A stretch of DNA of 64,000 bases from Apiosordaria backusii (taxonomy: Eukaryota; Ascomycota; Sordariomycetes; Sordariales; Lasiosphaeriaceae), in contig JAUKTV010000027.1 of the NCBI GenBank assembly GCA_030549205.1, positions 62,001 through 126,000 on the forward strand, written 5' to 3'. The notes under the pieces are model-generated. The model made no database searches, was not told the origin of the DNA, and was given only the letters and a program-made list of their open reading frames with translations. This document shows positions 35,191-46,875 of the stretch, in pieces. Each line of letters opens with the position of its first letter. Position 1 is the stretch's first letter. A program made the translations under genes and the position numbers.

Positions 35191-37122
35191 TTCGAAGGCT
35201 TACAACTGTGCCAAACTCCAGACTGAAAAAATCTCTATGCTGATAGGGTTCCACCTGATGTATTAATAGCTGCTCCACAGAAGTCTGGCTTGTACGTGGA
35301 GCTCTCGCCGTCGCAAGAGGCAGAGGAAGTAGTCAAGTGTTGCGTCTCCAACAGGCCGCGCGCATTCCAGGTGTAAGACGGTGTCACAAAAGGGGCGGTA
35401 GCTTCGTAGGGCGAGTCTTTTGCCGTCAAGGTTCGCCAAAGGATGGCAATATCCCCCCAATTGAGGCAATCTCGTCGAAATTCGGTCGGCAGGGAGTAGG
35501 AAAGACAGGTTAGGGTTCAGATGCGAGAGAGGTAGACATGTCGAAGAAAACGGTCGCTCTTGCGGTTCCCTTGTCGCATAGGGTGGCGCCTTTGTTGAGC
35601 TGAGGCTGACAGGAATTCCGAGTCTAGGGCCAGCTTCTGGGATCGACACGAGCTCGGGGTCGAACGTGCAACGAGAGCAAAAGATGGGCTTTTGAAGATG
35701 TGCATTTGTCAAGGTCCAAGAAAGGAGACGGAGCTTTTTAGAGGAAGGGACCGTGGCTCCCGGTGGTGGAGACGGGCAGATTGGCAATTGGCTTGCTGTG
35801 GTTGCTTGCGCTCGGCACCGTGCCCGGATGACGAAAATTTCAAACAAGGCAAAGCTGCCAAGACCAAGAAGATGCCGCATGAGCAGTCACTTCTTCAACA
35901 TCTTTCCATCTCTATTTTGTTTCACTGGTGGTCACTGGTGGTCACAGCTGAGCACTGCCTTGTGTCCTACTCTACTGCAAAAGGGATAGGGCTGAGAGAC
36001 AGGCATCAGCCTGCGCAGATGGCCATGCTCATGCTGAGACCTGTGCCCCTCCATCGGATCTCGATACCCCCCTCTGGCGACCCAGTGCTACGGTGGGCGT
36101 CTACCGCCGGGTACCTTGCTGACCGCCTGCCTCCACCCTTCATCATCGTAGGCCCGCCTGTAAGAACATGTGATGCCTTAGAAGATCAGTCTCAAATAGG
36201 AGCTGACTAGAAGCTATCCACGAAACCCCCTCTACTAGTGAATATCCCAAACCAGCTCTCTTGGCCCCGTCCGTTGGTAACCGTTGGCCCCAAGCTTCAA
36301 CGTTGGTGATCTGAGAGTCTGGAAATTGATTCCAGTCCCCACTTTCTTCTCTAAACTAACGCAAGTCATATGTGGTGCCAATAGCGGCATTGCTGTCGGG
36401 TTGACACGGAGAACATCGGGGAGCTCGGTAGACTCGGGCACACACCTATATGATCTGATAGATATAACACAAGTGTCAGGAACCCGCTGCAGGTTGCATT
36501 CCTTGATACTGAGCTGATAGCTACCTGCACTGCAATCTTGAGGCATTTTCAGGGTCATGCTAAGCGGTGTTTCTAGCGAGTTGATGTGTTGTTTGCCTTG
36601 CGGTCAGGTGCTTATGGTAGGTATTGTCTGGTGACCCGGTGAGGCTAGCAGGGCGGTGAAGGTGGTGTGTGCATCATCAGGGGTTCACACATGGTCTGTA
36701 TGCCGGCGGTTTCTGTTATACACAACAATCAAGTGAGGCATCCTGAACCGAGCAATTGTCCTGTCATTGCTGCTGCTACTACTTATCTATTTACTTTTCC
36801 GCAAGTCCCCCCGAAACGCAAGACGAAAGAGAAAGAAAAAAAGATGGCGAGGCAGTCGTCTACTGGATCGGTTTGTAGAAAGTATCACACCGTTCGCTTC
36901 CCCACACCAGGTGTTTATTATATGACGGGCTTCCGGCCTCTGTCCCCGACTCGAAAACTAAAAAGAAAACGCCGATTTTGTCAAGTTCAAGCACACCGAG
37001 GCGCTCGGCATCAGTGGTCCATCGAAAATGGCAAAGAAAACAGAGCGATGCAAATTAACAGTCTTACTGCCATAACCTTAATGGAGAGTGAGAGGAAGAA
37101 GGGCAACCCCTGATCGAGACGT
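35191..37122. other. 1.9 kb spacer
   Basis: Carrier promoter at left and SR-gene 3' side at right. A 205-codon minus-strand open frame (35263-35880) has no recognisable domain and begins just upstream of the carrier, so it is not called. No other feature is seen. Confidence 0.5.
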
Positions 37123-38402
37123 CTACTCGGCGATATCAAGATCGTCATGGGCGGCACGGTCGGGGCTGTCCAGAGCTGTTGAAAACATGTTAAATAGAGC
37201 CTTGCAACATCTTCGAAAAACCACACGTACCTTTCCTGTCATCGCCGTTAGTGCCATTCTCACGGCGGTCACGATCTTCACGGTCGCGGTCTTCCTTGAC
37301 ATCGCGATCACGTTCACTACATGAGAGTCAGCATGAGAAACAGGCATTTCCCCCCAAAGATCAATGAAACTTACCGATCGGGGCTGCGGGAGCGATCACG
37401 AGTGTCGCGGCGGTCACGGTCATAGTCTCTGTCACGATCACGCTCCCGGCGGTCATCCTTTCTGGGAGAGTAGTCACGGGTGCTGCGCCTGGGGGAAGGC
37501 GAGCGGCGACGGGGAGAAGAACGGCGGGGACGACCATCGCGCTCGTTACGGTCGAATCTCCACGAAGCAGAGGGGGGAGTACGGGCCCACTGTGAGCGAT
37601 GTCAGCCTCTGGATACAGGTGATGACTGTCCGACACAGGGCAGTAAAACATACCTCAATCTTCAGGATGTCATCACGGCCAATCCGCTTGTTGTGCATAT
37701 CATGGTACGCGTCATCAGCGTCGCGGCGATCCTCATACTCAACGAAGGCGAAGCTGACTAGTGTTAGCAACAGACATGACATCTGAGAAGGGGTTGATAC
37801 GTACAGTCTACTGGAAGCAGAGCGAGGAGCCGGAATGTCACACCGGACAAGTCGCCCATAGCTACATGTCGAATCTTGTCAGTATTCAGCTACATCGGGC
37901 GGAAAGTGGAACGAAAGCATCAAAGGAATTCGCTGACTGCGCGCCATTCAAGCTCTGAGGATATCTGCAACCTAGCAGGAAGACTCGCCCAAAAACGACA
38001 AAGGAAAGAGATAATCATATTGAAGTCATCGCCGACCGCTCGATCGAAGGGAGGGAGTACGAGGGCGCGGAGGTGCGAGAGCGAGAAGAGCGCGATTGGG
38101 ACAGCGAGCTTGGCGGCGAGGTACATGGGTGGGTGGAAAGGGTACGCAGCGAGGGCGAAAGGGGGGAGGCAGGCCCGACGACGGAAGGCATGGAGGAGGA
38201 GGGCGGAAGAAGGGGGACGAGGAACGAGGAACGAGGGGAGGGAGGTAGGATTCGAGGACCGAGCTCGAAGCTGGTGATCGAGCCATCGCCGCGTGTGGTG
38301 GGTGTTGAGTTAGACGTACCGCTCGAATTCGTACGCGAGGTCGCGCGCGCGAGTGCCGTGGCTGAAGCCGGTCACGTAGAGGGTAGTACCGTTACGAGAC
38401 AT
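37123..38402 (-). CDS. srp1: SR-family splicing factor, Srp1-like
   Basis: Exons 38402-38320, 37861-37805, 37753-37654, 37589-37375, 37316-37231 and 37175-37123 give 197 residues. It binds exonic RNA and promotes spliceosome assembly in the nucleus. One RNA recognition motif covers residues 1-80, with RNP2 TLYVTGF and RNP1 RLFAFVEY. Next comes WARTPPSASWRFDRNERDG, then an Arg-rich tail with SP/RS and long RD/RE dipeptide stretches. The N-terminal part (AYEFERYGRLVRCDIPAPR) resembles fission yeast Srp1. Every intron is 51-64 bases except the first, which is 458 bases. In SR genes such long introns often hold alternatively spliced, self-regulating segments. The start was chosen at MSRNGTT; a longer frame upstream adds a Pro/Ser leader without RRM features. 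Confidence 0.92.
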
Positions 38403-38971
38403 GATGGCGGTTGATGGCGAGTCGGTGGTGGTGGTGGTGGTGAGACGTGATGGAAATAGCTGCCACACGGGTGGTGGTGCTGGTGGTGACAAGAGTAGTG
38501 AGAGGGAGCCTGAGAAAAATTTAGACAAGTGGGTTTTGCCGCAGCCTGACGCCTGGCCAGCTTAAGCTCGTCAGAGTATCAGTGACGTCGGGAGGGTCCG
38601 TTGACTCCGTATAAAGAGATTCAGTATCGCTTTTGAATCTGGAGAGCACCTCTGACAGGTGAGTTGCTGGTCTGGCTTTTGGTGTGGGTTGCTTGACGGT
38701 GGTTGAACGAGGTGAGAATGGCAACGTTGAAAGTGGAAAGCCAGGGCCCCGATGTGGCCTAGAGGAGACCCACATCTTACACGTCCATGATTGGGTGGGG
38801 CCACTGTGAAGCTGTGTCAGCCAAGCCTTTTCTTTCTCAAGGTCCCTGCACCCGTCACTCGATGCTCTCACTCGACGACAAACATGAACAAAGAACGGCA
38901 CCGCAAACAACTCTCGGATATTCCGCCAGATTGACTCGGAGGACATTATTGTTAATTCATTCCACAGAACT
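38403..38971. other. Spacer between the SR gene and the acyltransferase
   Basis: SR-gene promoter region with a GGT trinucleotide stretch near 38425-38485. Minus-strand open frames here overlap the acyltransferase 3' end and are not called. Confidence 0.55.
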
Positions 38972-40852
38972 CTACAATATAAGATACAGACTACAAAGCA
39001 CACTCGGCCCCGTAAATATCCCCAGCCAAAAGATCATATTTCCCAGTGTTGCTCTATTCTTGAGCCATCTTGTCCTGCTCAACCTGACCAACTGTAATGG
39101 CGTCTCATCAGTATCGATTTCGGGGATCAGCAGTAGATAGTAGATAGAGGTGCTCACCGGCAGCTGACACATCTGCAAAAACAGCAGATACCCCCTCAGC
39201 TTCTTGAAAATGCACCACATCACCAGCTCATGCACACAAGCCGACAGTCCAAATGTAATCAGCGTCGCCGTATGCCTGTTCACCTTGAACGCTGAAATGG
39301 AGCTATGGTAAACATGCCTCAGCAGGAAATTATGCACCGGCCTGTTCCAGTCCCTCGCAAACTGGTCCCAGCTCACACAGTTCCACCACGCATCATAGAA
39401 GCTTCTGTCTGCAAAATACGTGATCTCCGCCAGGAAGTTCAAGATGGTCTCCCAGATGAGGTACCACACCAGCAAGTACTCCATCATGAAAGGGAATATC
39501 AGGTCGAGCAGCATCCAGGGGAACTGCTTGAACCGTTCGGCCAGGGGCATGTTCTGCGCCTTCATCTCCACCGTCTGCATCACAACCGGGTAGATGAAGG
39601 CCTGCGAGATCATGATCATGACGAAAATGATGCCGAAGCAGGCGACCAGTTTTTCGAGGGCGTAGTAGACGTTGATCTTGTTTGAACGTGGGTATTCGAG
39701 CTCATATACCACTGTCGGGAAGACGATGTACTCGTAGTGGTTCCAGACTGTAAGATTGTTGGGGTACGCCCGCGAAGGAGACGTTGCCTTCCCCATGAGC
39801 TCCTCAGTAAGAGACTCGATTTCATTTTTCAGTGCGTTGATCTCCTCGAGATCACCTCCCTCGCTGTCTCTTCCCTGCCGTCTCACAGCCATTCCTGTAT
39901 CTCCCATCTTCGAAACCGAGCTGCTGACCCCTTCCTCAACAACCATCCCCTTCTCCAACTCCTCCACCCTACCCCTCAACCTCTCCCTCCTCTTCCAAAC
40001 CCCCGACAAATACCCATTATAAAACCCAAAACTATGCATCTTCATCACCATCACAACCCCATGCATCACAAAAAAAACCGTATGCGTCCATGGCCACTCC
40101 CTCCAAACCGTAAACCCCACCACCCCGGCCATAAACCCCGTCTGCCACGCGTGCTGGATCACCCACCCCATTCCATCCCATTCCACCCCTTTTTCCAATA
40201 TCACCTCCTTCTGAATATGCAACCCCACCCCAGTCAACGCACACATAACCCCATCCGCCACCCCCAGCACAACCACCTCCCTCCCCGACGCAAACATCGT
40301 CGTCATGATCTCGTGCGTCCCAAGCACATTCCCATACTGCCTCCAGTTATCCGCCCCGATCTTCACCACAAACAAAAAAACCGACATCCAGAACAGGGTG
40401 TAGAACCCGTGAAAGGGGGACGAGGTCGCGAGGGGGTTGTTCTTGTCAAAGGTTGTCAGGGAAGGGGTGAATATCGGGGTGGTGAACTGCTTGTGATGCC
40501 TCCCTTCGTGATGATGGTGTTTGGGCTGGACAGGGGAGGAGTGTTTCCGTGAAGGGGTGAGGGGTGGTGTAGAAGGTTGGTCATGATGATGAATTCTGGA
40601 TTGCTGGGTAGAGAGGACATCGTCCTCATGGTGATCCAGATCATCAACCCGTGTCTGTCCAGGTCCAACAGCAACAACCGTCACAGTCTTCTGCCTCGTC
40701 AAAGATAAATCCTCCCCAAACTCCTCCTCACTCGTCGTGGCCGAATTATCAACCGGCGCCAACACCACCTCTCCGGACCGGAAACAGTTGGCATCCAACG
40801 AAGCTGCCCCAATCCCCGGGCCCATCATTCCACCGTCGTTGGCTAATGCCAT
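38972..40852 (-). CDS. are2: Sterol O-acyltransferase (ACAT/Are type, MBOAT family)
   Basis: Exons 40852-39158 and 39091-38972 give 604 residues. It esterifies sterols with fatty acyl-CoA in the ER membrane for storage in lipid droplets. The N-terminal ~125 residues are soluble and His/Thr/Pro-rich. About eight to nine hydrophobic segments follow. Family motifs are MKMHSFGFYNGYL, the substrate motif FYDAWWN (485-491), and the active-site His541 in ACVHELVMW. The MKMHSF motif favours sterol acyltransferases over DGAT1, though DGAT1 is the main alternative. The single 66-base intron is a multiple of three without a stop; its GTGAGC and ACAG ends and the restored C-terminal LVRLSRTRWLKNRATLGN helix support removal. 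A retained form would carry 22 extra residues. Confidence 0.9.
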   Translation of the reverse strand: MALANDGGMMGPGIGAASLDANCFRSGEVVLAPVDNSATTSEEEFGEDLSLTRQKTVTVVAVGPGQTRVDDLDHHEDDVLSTQQSRIHHHDQPSTPPLTPSRKHSSPVQPKHHHHEGRHHKQFTTPIFTPSLTTFDKNNPLATSSPFHGFYTLFWMSVFLFVVKIGADNWRQYGNVLGTHEIMTTMFASGREVVVLGVADGVMCALTGVGLHIQKEVILEKGVEWDGMGWVIQHAWQTGFMAGVVGFTVWREWPWTHTVFFVMHGVVMVMKMHSFGFYNGYLSGVWKRRERLRGRVEELEKGMVVEEGVSSSVSKMGDTGMAVRRQGRDSEGGDLEEINALKNEIESLTEELMGKATSPSRAYPNNLTVWNHYEYIVFPTVVYELEYPRSNKINVYYALEKLVACFGIIFVMIMISQAFIYPVVMQTVEMKAQNMPLAERFKQFPWMLLDLIFPFMMEYLLVWYLIWETILNFLAEITYFADRSFYDAWWNCVSWDQFARDWNRPVHNFLLRHVYHSSISAFKVNRHTATLITFGLSACVHELVMWCIFKKLRGYLLFLQMCQLPVSTSIYYLLLIPEIDTDETPLQLVRLSRTRWLKNRATLGNMIFWLGIFTGPSVLCSLYLIL

Positions 40853-41733
40853 ATCTTTCTTTCTCTCTCACTAACAACAACAAACAAACCATCTAACAAA
40901 AGCTCACTTGCTGCGCATACAACGCATCCAAAAACTCAACATAAATTTCCTGGCATTCCCTCCAGAAATAAACGATGCGAGAGCGATGAGGCGAGGTGAT
41001 GAACAGGGCAATGCCCAGGATGACATGGTAGTAATGGAGTTGCATTTGGCCAGCTCCAGTGATGTGCGGTACAGGCGTATTCACAAGAACTTGCCGTACT
41101 TGCATACGAAGGCAACCGCCACCCGAAACTTGGTATCCGTACTTTGCCAGTTTGTACCGAGAACGAAAAGCGATTATTCGAGCACTTTTATCCTTCGGCA
41201 TATATATATATATATATATATATCTGTTGATGCGGCGCATTCACGGCGTTCTATTTTAGTTCATTTTGTCTTACGGACTCACCGGCGCCAACATGGAACA
41301 AGCTGCCCGGATCGGGCGGAACAGCTGAGAAGAGCGTGACCAGAGACATCATGTATTAAAGCTGGGAAAGGACGGATACGGAGGTGGGAGGAATGCCAAC
41401 GGTGGCGTGGGGCTGACCTTGCAGAGGCAGATCCTCCGTCGGAATGCCGGCATTGTGCAAAGGACGCACAAGGGTTAGGGTACTGTTTCCTTGAGCTCCC
41501 CGGAACACAAGAAGATCTTGAGATGAGATCAGGATTGTTTTCATTGCTTTTCATACCATCATGAACAACAGGAAAGCTTCAACTCAAACACCTGACAGGC
41601 AGTGTAAGAAGAGCCGGACGCAACAGGCATCTAAACGCTTTCTACCCATTTCGAGTCCAAGAATCTCAGACTCACTGCACATAACGCCTTTTTCCCGCGC
41701 TAACCCAAATCCCATCCCAATTCAACATCTGAA
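40853..41733. other. Spacer with TA microsatellite
   Basis: Acyltransferase promoter region and 3' end of the tyrosyl-tRNA synthetase gene. No gene is supported. Confidence 0.6.
41199..41223. repeat. TA dinucleotide microsatellite
   Basis: About twelve TA units. Confidence 0.95.
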
Positions 41734-43046
41734 TTATTGAGCAGATGGGGCAGCCTCAGCAGCTTCCACAGGCGCATCACCGTTCGTCCTCACTGGCAAG
41801 GCCTTCTCCTCAGGCTTGCCACCACCAGGGTAGCGTGTCCCCTTGTTCTTGACCTTCTTCTCCTTTTTTGGTGGAGGGGGGTAGGCCTTCTCAGCAATCT
41901 CCTGCCACTCCTTGTTGTTCTTGAAGGCCTCCTGGATGGGCTCCAAGAGAGCGTTCAGATCTCTTGTGATGGCAGGCTTGATCAATTGTGGCGTCAACTG
42001 CAACTTGTTAACATCTTGTCCACAACCCGAACCCCAGAAAAAGAAACTTACCACATCGTTCTTGTAATCCTCCTTAATCTTCTCAATATCATCATAAACC
42101 AACGTCTCCAACCCGTCCCTCTCCCTCTCCACCTTAAACTCCTTCTTCCCCCTCAACCCCGACGCCGGCAGCAGCACATACTCAATAAACGCCAGCAACC
42201 CATTCTCCTCCGTCACCTGCGGCGCCGCATGCGCCTTCTTGATCTTCTTCGCCACCGTCTCCGGCGAATCCAGCAAATCAATCTTGCTATCCGGATCACT
42301 CGAGCTCATCTTCCCACCATGCAACCCCGGAACCATCGGGTTCATCAAATGCGCCCTCTCCTTGTACCCCAGCTTCGGCAACCACTCCTTCGCCGCAATA
42401 AACAGCTTCCTCTGATCCACCCCGCCAAACTGCGCGTCCACATCCAAGTACTGCTCATCCAGCACCTGCAAAATCGGGTACAACAACCCGCTCAGCGGCG
42501 CGTTGTCCGTCTGCTTGACAATCTCGGCGCCCGCCTTTTTGGCATCGTGCTCGGAAATAATAGACGCCATCTTGTACACGTCCATGACGTACTCGGCGCT
42601 CTTTTGGTACGAACTCCCCAGCACGATCTTGAGCTTCTCGGTCGACACCCCCACGGCGCCCAGCAGCGTGGAAATGGTATAGCGGTAAAACTCGGCGCGG
42701 TGCATGACGAGCTCGAGCGGGGCCTTGAGGTTGTCGAGGAAGCCGTGGATGTCGGCGAGGAGGACCGTCAGCTCGCACCCGGCGGCGAGGAACTGGGCCA
42801 TCTTGATGGCGGGTACGAGGTAGCCGCAGTGAGGCCGGCCCGTGGTTGCTGTGCCTGTAATTTAACCATCATCATCAGTATGTTTTCCTCCAGCAAAGTC
42901 ATAAGTCCGGATATAAACAAACCCCAGTAAATCTTGGGATGTCCCCCCTCATCCACAACCTTCTTGACGATCTCCTCATTGAGGAATTCAGCCAGGTTCT
43001 CCTTGATGAGAGCGAATCTCTCTTCCGCCTTGTTGTCTGCCGTCAT
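41734..43046 (-). CDS. tys1: Cytosolic tyrosyl-tRNA synthetase
   Basis: Exons 43046-42923, 42854-42052 and 41997-41734 give 396 residues. It charges tRNA-Tyr in the cytosol. It is a class I synthetase of the eukaryotic/archaeal form. The HIGH-type motif is HCGY (50-53) in TTGRPHCGYLVPA, tyrosine-pocket residues lie in FGGVDQRK, and the KMSSS loop is at 223-227. The C-terminal ~40 residues are Lys/Pro/Ala-rich (PPPPKKEKKVKNKGTRYPGG), a low-complexity tail seen in fungal enzymes; there is no EMAP-like domain. The first donor is GTTTGT, unusual, but the junction restores YWGTATTGRPH exactly. The second intron is 54 bases, a multiple of three without a stop. Confidence 0.96.
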
Positions 43047-43913
43047 TTTTGCTTCTTCTCTCTGTTTTCTGCCTGCCTGCCTAACAATCCGTGTCCCGTC
43101 CTTTTCTGGGTTTGCACCAAAAAAAAAGAAAGACTAAAAAATGTCAATGGTTTAAAAAGGTGTTTGGGTCTGATCTCTCTGGAATCGAGAACCACCGTTG
43201 ACTCAAGTTTTGGTGGGGCAAAAGATGGATGTCTGGCCGGTCGCGCACATGGGAAAACGTGCCCCTCCTCTTTCGCGGAGTCCCTTGTCCCTTTTGACAC
43301 CGGGGTCCAAATCTGCCGCTTGTCACCGCTTCTCGGGGATGACTCCACTCTCCACTCAGAACCCCTGAACTGCTCTGACCTCACTGCCTCAGCGCCTGCT
43401 CAGATCCCAAAGTGGCTGTTATTTTCATGGATTCACACTGCCAGTGTCCAACTGAATTGCATTTCAGACTCAGCCTTTGGGCAATGCATGCATGCATGCA
43501 AGTTGGCCTCCTACACCCTACCGCTTCGCCTCTCAACCAGTGGCGTCCCCCAACGTAGAACCGCCCCAAAGATCCGAGACCCAACACTCGGACCTTCACC
43601 TGCATCCACATCTGTCTGTTCCTTCGCAAACATGGGATGAGACGAGGAACAGTTCACAAGGATTCAAGTAATAGAATTTTCAAGACGCCATGACTCGGCT
43701 ATTCTGCAGAAAAAAATAAAACCCCTAACCGTCAACCATCAACAGTACTACTCGAACAGTGAACAGCAACATTTGGCCATGAGAAGAGAAGAAACTAAAA
43801 AGAAGCGAAAAGAAGCCCATAAAACGCATTGCTTTCCTATCAACTTTTTCCCAAGACCTGCCTGTCCCTTGTCCAGCAACTTATAAAAAGACCTAACGAA
43901 GAGCAATCCTATT
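43047..43913. other. Spacer between the synthetase and fimbrin
   Basis: Synthetase promoter and fimbrin 3' region. It includes a short ATGC repeat at about 43485-43500. Open frames of 113 and 233 codons here overlap each other on opposite strands with no domain and are not called. Confidence 0.55.
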
Positions 43914-46104
43914 CTACTGCATCTTTTCGTGAGTCGCCATCAGAGAACCTGTAAGTCACCGTGTTAGCTTCATTTCATCCATCATACCGAAACAACAAAA
44001 ATAAAACATACCGATAAACGTCGTCACCAAACGGCTGCGAACCTGGCAAATATCCTCGGGCACCAGCCAAATCGTCGCCCCCATCTTTCTCGCAATGCTG
44101 ATACTGAGCTTGGCATTGAGATACGCCTCCTCATCGCTCCGGCCAGGAGTAACAAGATCGTAATCGACATAGCTGCTCTTCATACCATTCAGCACATCCA
44201 GCAAGAACACACCCGACCCAATAACAGGGTCCTTGAACGACCGGATGGTCGACGTGCGGCCGCCCTTGCGCACCATCTCGTTCGCCCACCGGACCATCTC
44301 CGAATCAGTAATCTCGCGCTTGCCCAACCGCTGTGCCAGGCCCTTGAGCGTGACAGTAATGTCCTTGCGCATGAGCTGCCAGACCAGACCAAGCGTCAGG
44401 GTGCGCTGCCCGTCAGTGATATCCGCACCCTGAATACCAACAAGCGAGAAACCGTTCTGCTTGCCGAGCTCAATGGCGTAGTTGGTGTTTTCCACAGCCT
44501 TGAATCTCGACATCTCGCCGCCGTGCGCGGGGAGCTTGTTGACGTGCCGCCAGTTGACCGAACCGTTGATAACCTTGTCATAGGCCTGAAGGAGGATAGT
44601 ACCGTCGCGGAGGTCATCGAAGAAGGACTGAACAGCGGGCTGCACATCGAGACTGTTGAGCCAGAGCGTGAAAACACGGGCCTCACGCTCGCCTTCAGCG
44701 TCAAAGTCCTCAACCTCAAGCTTCTCCTCCTCGGTAATAGGGTCGAGGCAGGGGTGGGTGTTGAACAGGTTGGCGACGAAGGCGAGATTGAGCTTGGGGT
44801 TACCGGCAACGAGCGAAGAAGGAGTCAGGAATTTGCGGCATCCCAGTAGATCGGCATTTTGGAGAACCTGCTCAGCGCGCTGGTGCAAATCGCGGGTTTG
44901 AAGAGGAGCCCTTGTGCACCCATATTCGGCACCAATCTGAGCCAACAAGACCGTGTAGTTTTCGCCATCTTTGACGTCGGTCGAGAAGTTTGTAACCCTC
45001 TTGGGCCAGTTGGCGGCCTTGAGGTGGTAGTTGAACCAGCGGAGGAGAATCTGCTCAGGGGGAAGTCTGAGGAACTGCTCCAGAGTCTCGTCCTCGTCAA
45101 GCAGGCGGTACAATTCGGGATGGAGCTTGATGTCGATCTTGCCCAACAGACCCCGGCGAATCACCTGCCAAATCAGACCCAAAATAAGATGCTCCCTGAC
45201 CTCAATGATATCTCCGGCGCCAATGTTGACAACTGAGCAGCCTATGCCCTTTGCTGACTCAATGACAATGTTGTTGTTCTCCGTCATCTGGAAGGCATTG
45301 AGCTTCTTGGGTTTCTTGGGCCGATTCAGAACACGCTCATCGATCGTGTCTGGAACGCTGTCGTTGATGAGCTTGGCGAGCACCAAGCCATCCTTGCACT
45401 CGTCGAACATCTCAAACGTGTCGGTAGGGAAGGGCAGGCGGTCCTCAATGTCGGCATCGCCAGCGAGGACGGCATTGATGTGGCGCGTAAACTCGGTACG
45501 TTCGTCTTCGTTGATGGTGTGGGTAATGTTCGAGTTCGAACCTTGCACAAAGATCTTGCCTTGAGTTCCGCTGATGCTGCCCTTGGAGGAATGGCCTCCT
45601 CCTGTTCTCTGGGAAATCACAGCAGCCGGCGAGGCAGCGGCAGCGGCGGAGAGGCCCTGAGGGTTAGAAGGAGCATCGCGGAGCTTGGCAATGAGCTGTG
45701 AAGAATGGAGGTCAATCAACTGAGCACGATGACGTGGTGCCGCGTCGGCATAGCTACCCCCGAGTACAGGGAAGGCAACATACCCCGACATAGTCCTCCA
45801 GCTCGACTCTTCTTGAGGAATCGAGCTCAACCTCCTTCAGCGCCTGGCGGACGACATCGTATGGCTTGCGCTCGCTGTTTTGAGTGGCCTTGATGGCGGT
45901 AGCCTCGTCAATGTAACCCTTGTCGTCGACGTCGAGCTTGCGGAAGGCGTCGGCCAGCGAGAAGATGTCGTTTTGTTGGAATTGAGGGAATTTCCTAGGA
46001 AACCAGCAAGTCAGTTCGAGGCGTTCCTCACCGATGGCTATGCGCGCGTCTTCTTTGTTGCGGGTGGAAATGTCCTCCTACCTCTGGAGCTTGAGGACGT
46101 TCAT
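43914..46104 (-). CDS. sac6: Fimbrin/plastin actin-bundling protein
   Basis: Exons 46104-46082, 45994-45784, 45695-44012 and 43948-43914 give 650 residues. It cross-links actin filaments in endocytic patches and at hyphal tips. The N-terminal ~80 residues form an EF-hand-like region (FRKLDVDDKGYIDEATAIKA). Four calponin-homology domains in two actin-binding pairs follow, from about residue 125 to 640; diagnostic stretches are LNAFQMTENNNIVIESAKGIGCSVVNIGAGDI and later NWRHVNKLP and SLVGIQGADITDGQRTLTLGLVWQLMRK. The C-terminus SLMATHEKMQ is encoded by a 35-base last exon and is shared by fungal fimbrins. The start in a 23-base first exon is confirmed by the MNVLKLQRKFPQFQ junction. Confidence 0.96.
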
Positions 46105-46875
46105 GGTGATGTGGGGGATTCGGAGAAGCGCGCAGAACGACGCAGTAAGTGGTGTTTGCTGTCTCTACAAGATGGCTGATGATGCAGGTAAAGTAAAAAG
46201 ATAAATAGTACTCGACAAGAAAACGGGGATTTCTCTTTGTTGCTGAAAGAAAAACCCTAGACGGCCGCGCGCCTTTAGCAAACAAGATTATGTTGGCAGG
46301 GAACAGCTGGAGGTCGTCGTAATCCTGTGATTTTAGAGTGTAGGCTTCAGCAACCAGGTGGAATAGGGGAGCTTCTCCTTCCAAGGCTGCGGGGGCGGGG
46401 AGTTACCGGGCGGCCTGGCACTGATGTAATCGCCGCCTGGGCAGAAACCAAGCCACAGAGGGATTGCGTAACGGCCCAATCAACACTTCAGGCACCCTCC
46501 CGTTGCATTGAACGGGTGAACCCACCAGACGCAAGGGGCGGTGAGTTAAGGGGTGACGTGGTTTCTGGGGTTGACATGCGCACATTCCAGGGGTTAGGTT
46601 GCATGAACCACGTACCCCACTAACAGCGAGACCCCAAAAAAATTATTTCCTTTTTCTTCTCTTGGCATCTTGAAATAACTTCACTCAACAGCCAGTTTAT
46701 CACACTCAAACTCACACATATTCTAGGCTACTGCGAAAAGAAAGCAGAATCTCATAACCCAGTCTCACTCAGGTACGTACTCACAAATTCCACTTACATA
46801 ATTTTAAACTAACACCCTCATAGCACATTTCTCACTCACCTCACCATCTCACTCTCACCCCAAATCTCACTCAAA
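46105..46875. other. Divergent spacer
   Basis: Promoters of fimbrin (minus) and the RING-like gene (plus) lie in these 771 bases. A 98-codon open frame at 46327 is not supported. Confidence 0.6.

Noticed and set aside
35263..35880. 205-codon minus-strand frame upstream of the mitochondrial carrier
   Set aside because: No family resemblance and no clear start; it probably overlaps the carrier leader.
38521..39003. 160-codon minus-strand frame overlapping the acyltransferase end
   Set aside because: Overlaps a well-supported last exon on the same strand in another frame; no motif.
41737..42930. 397-codon plus-strand frame over tyrosyl-tRNA synthetase
   Set aside because: Antisense shadow; Leu/Arg-rich with no domain.
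43003..43640. 233-codon plus-strand frame between synthetase and fimbrin
   Set aside because: Starts inside the synthetase gene on the opposite strand, and no domain was found.
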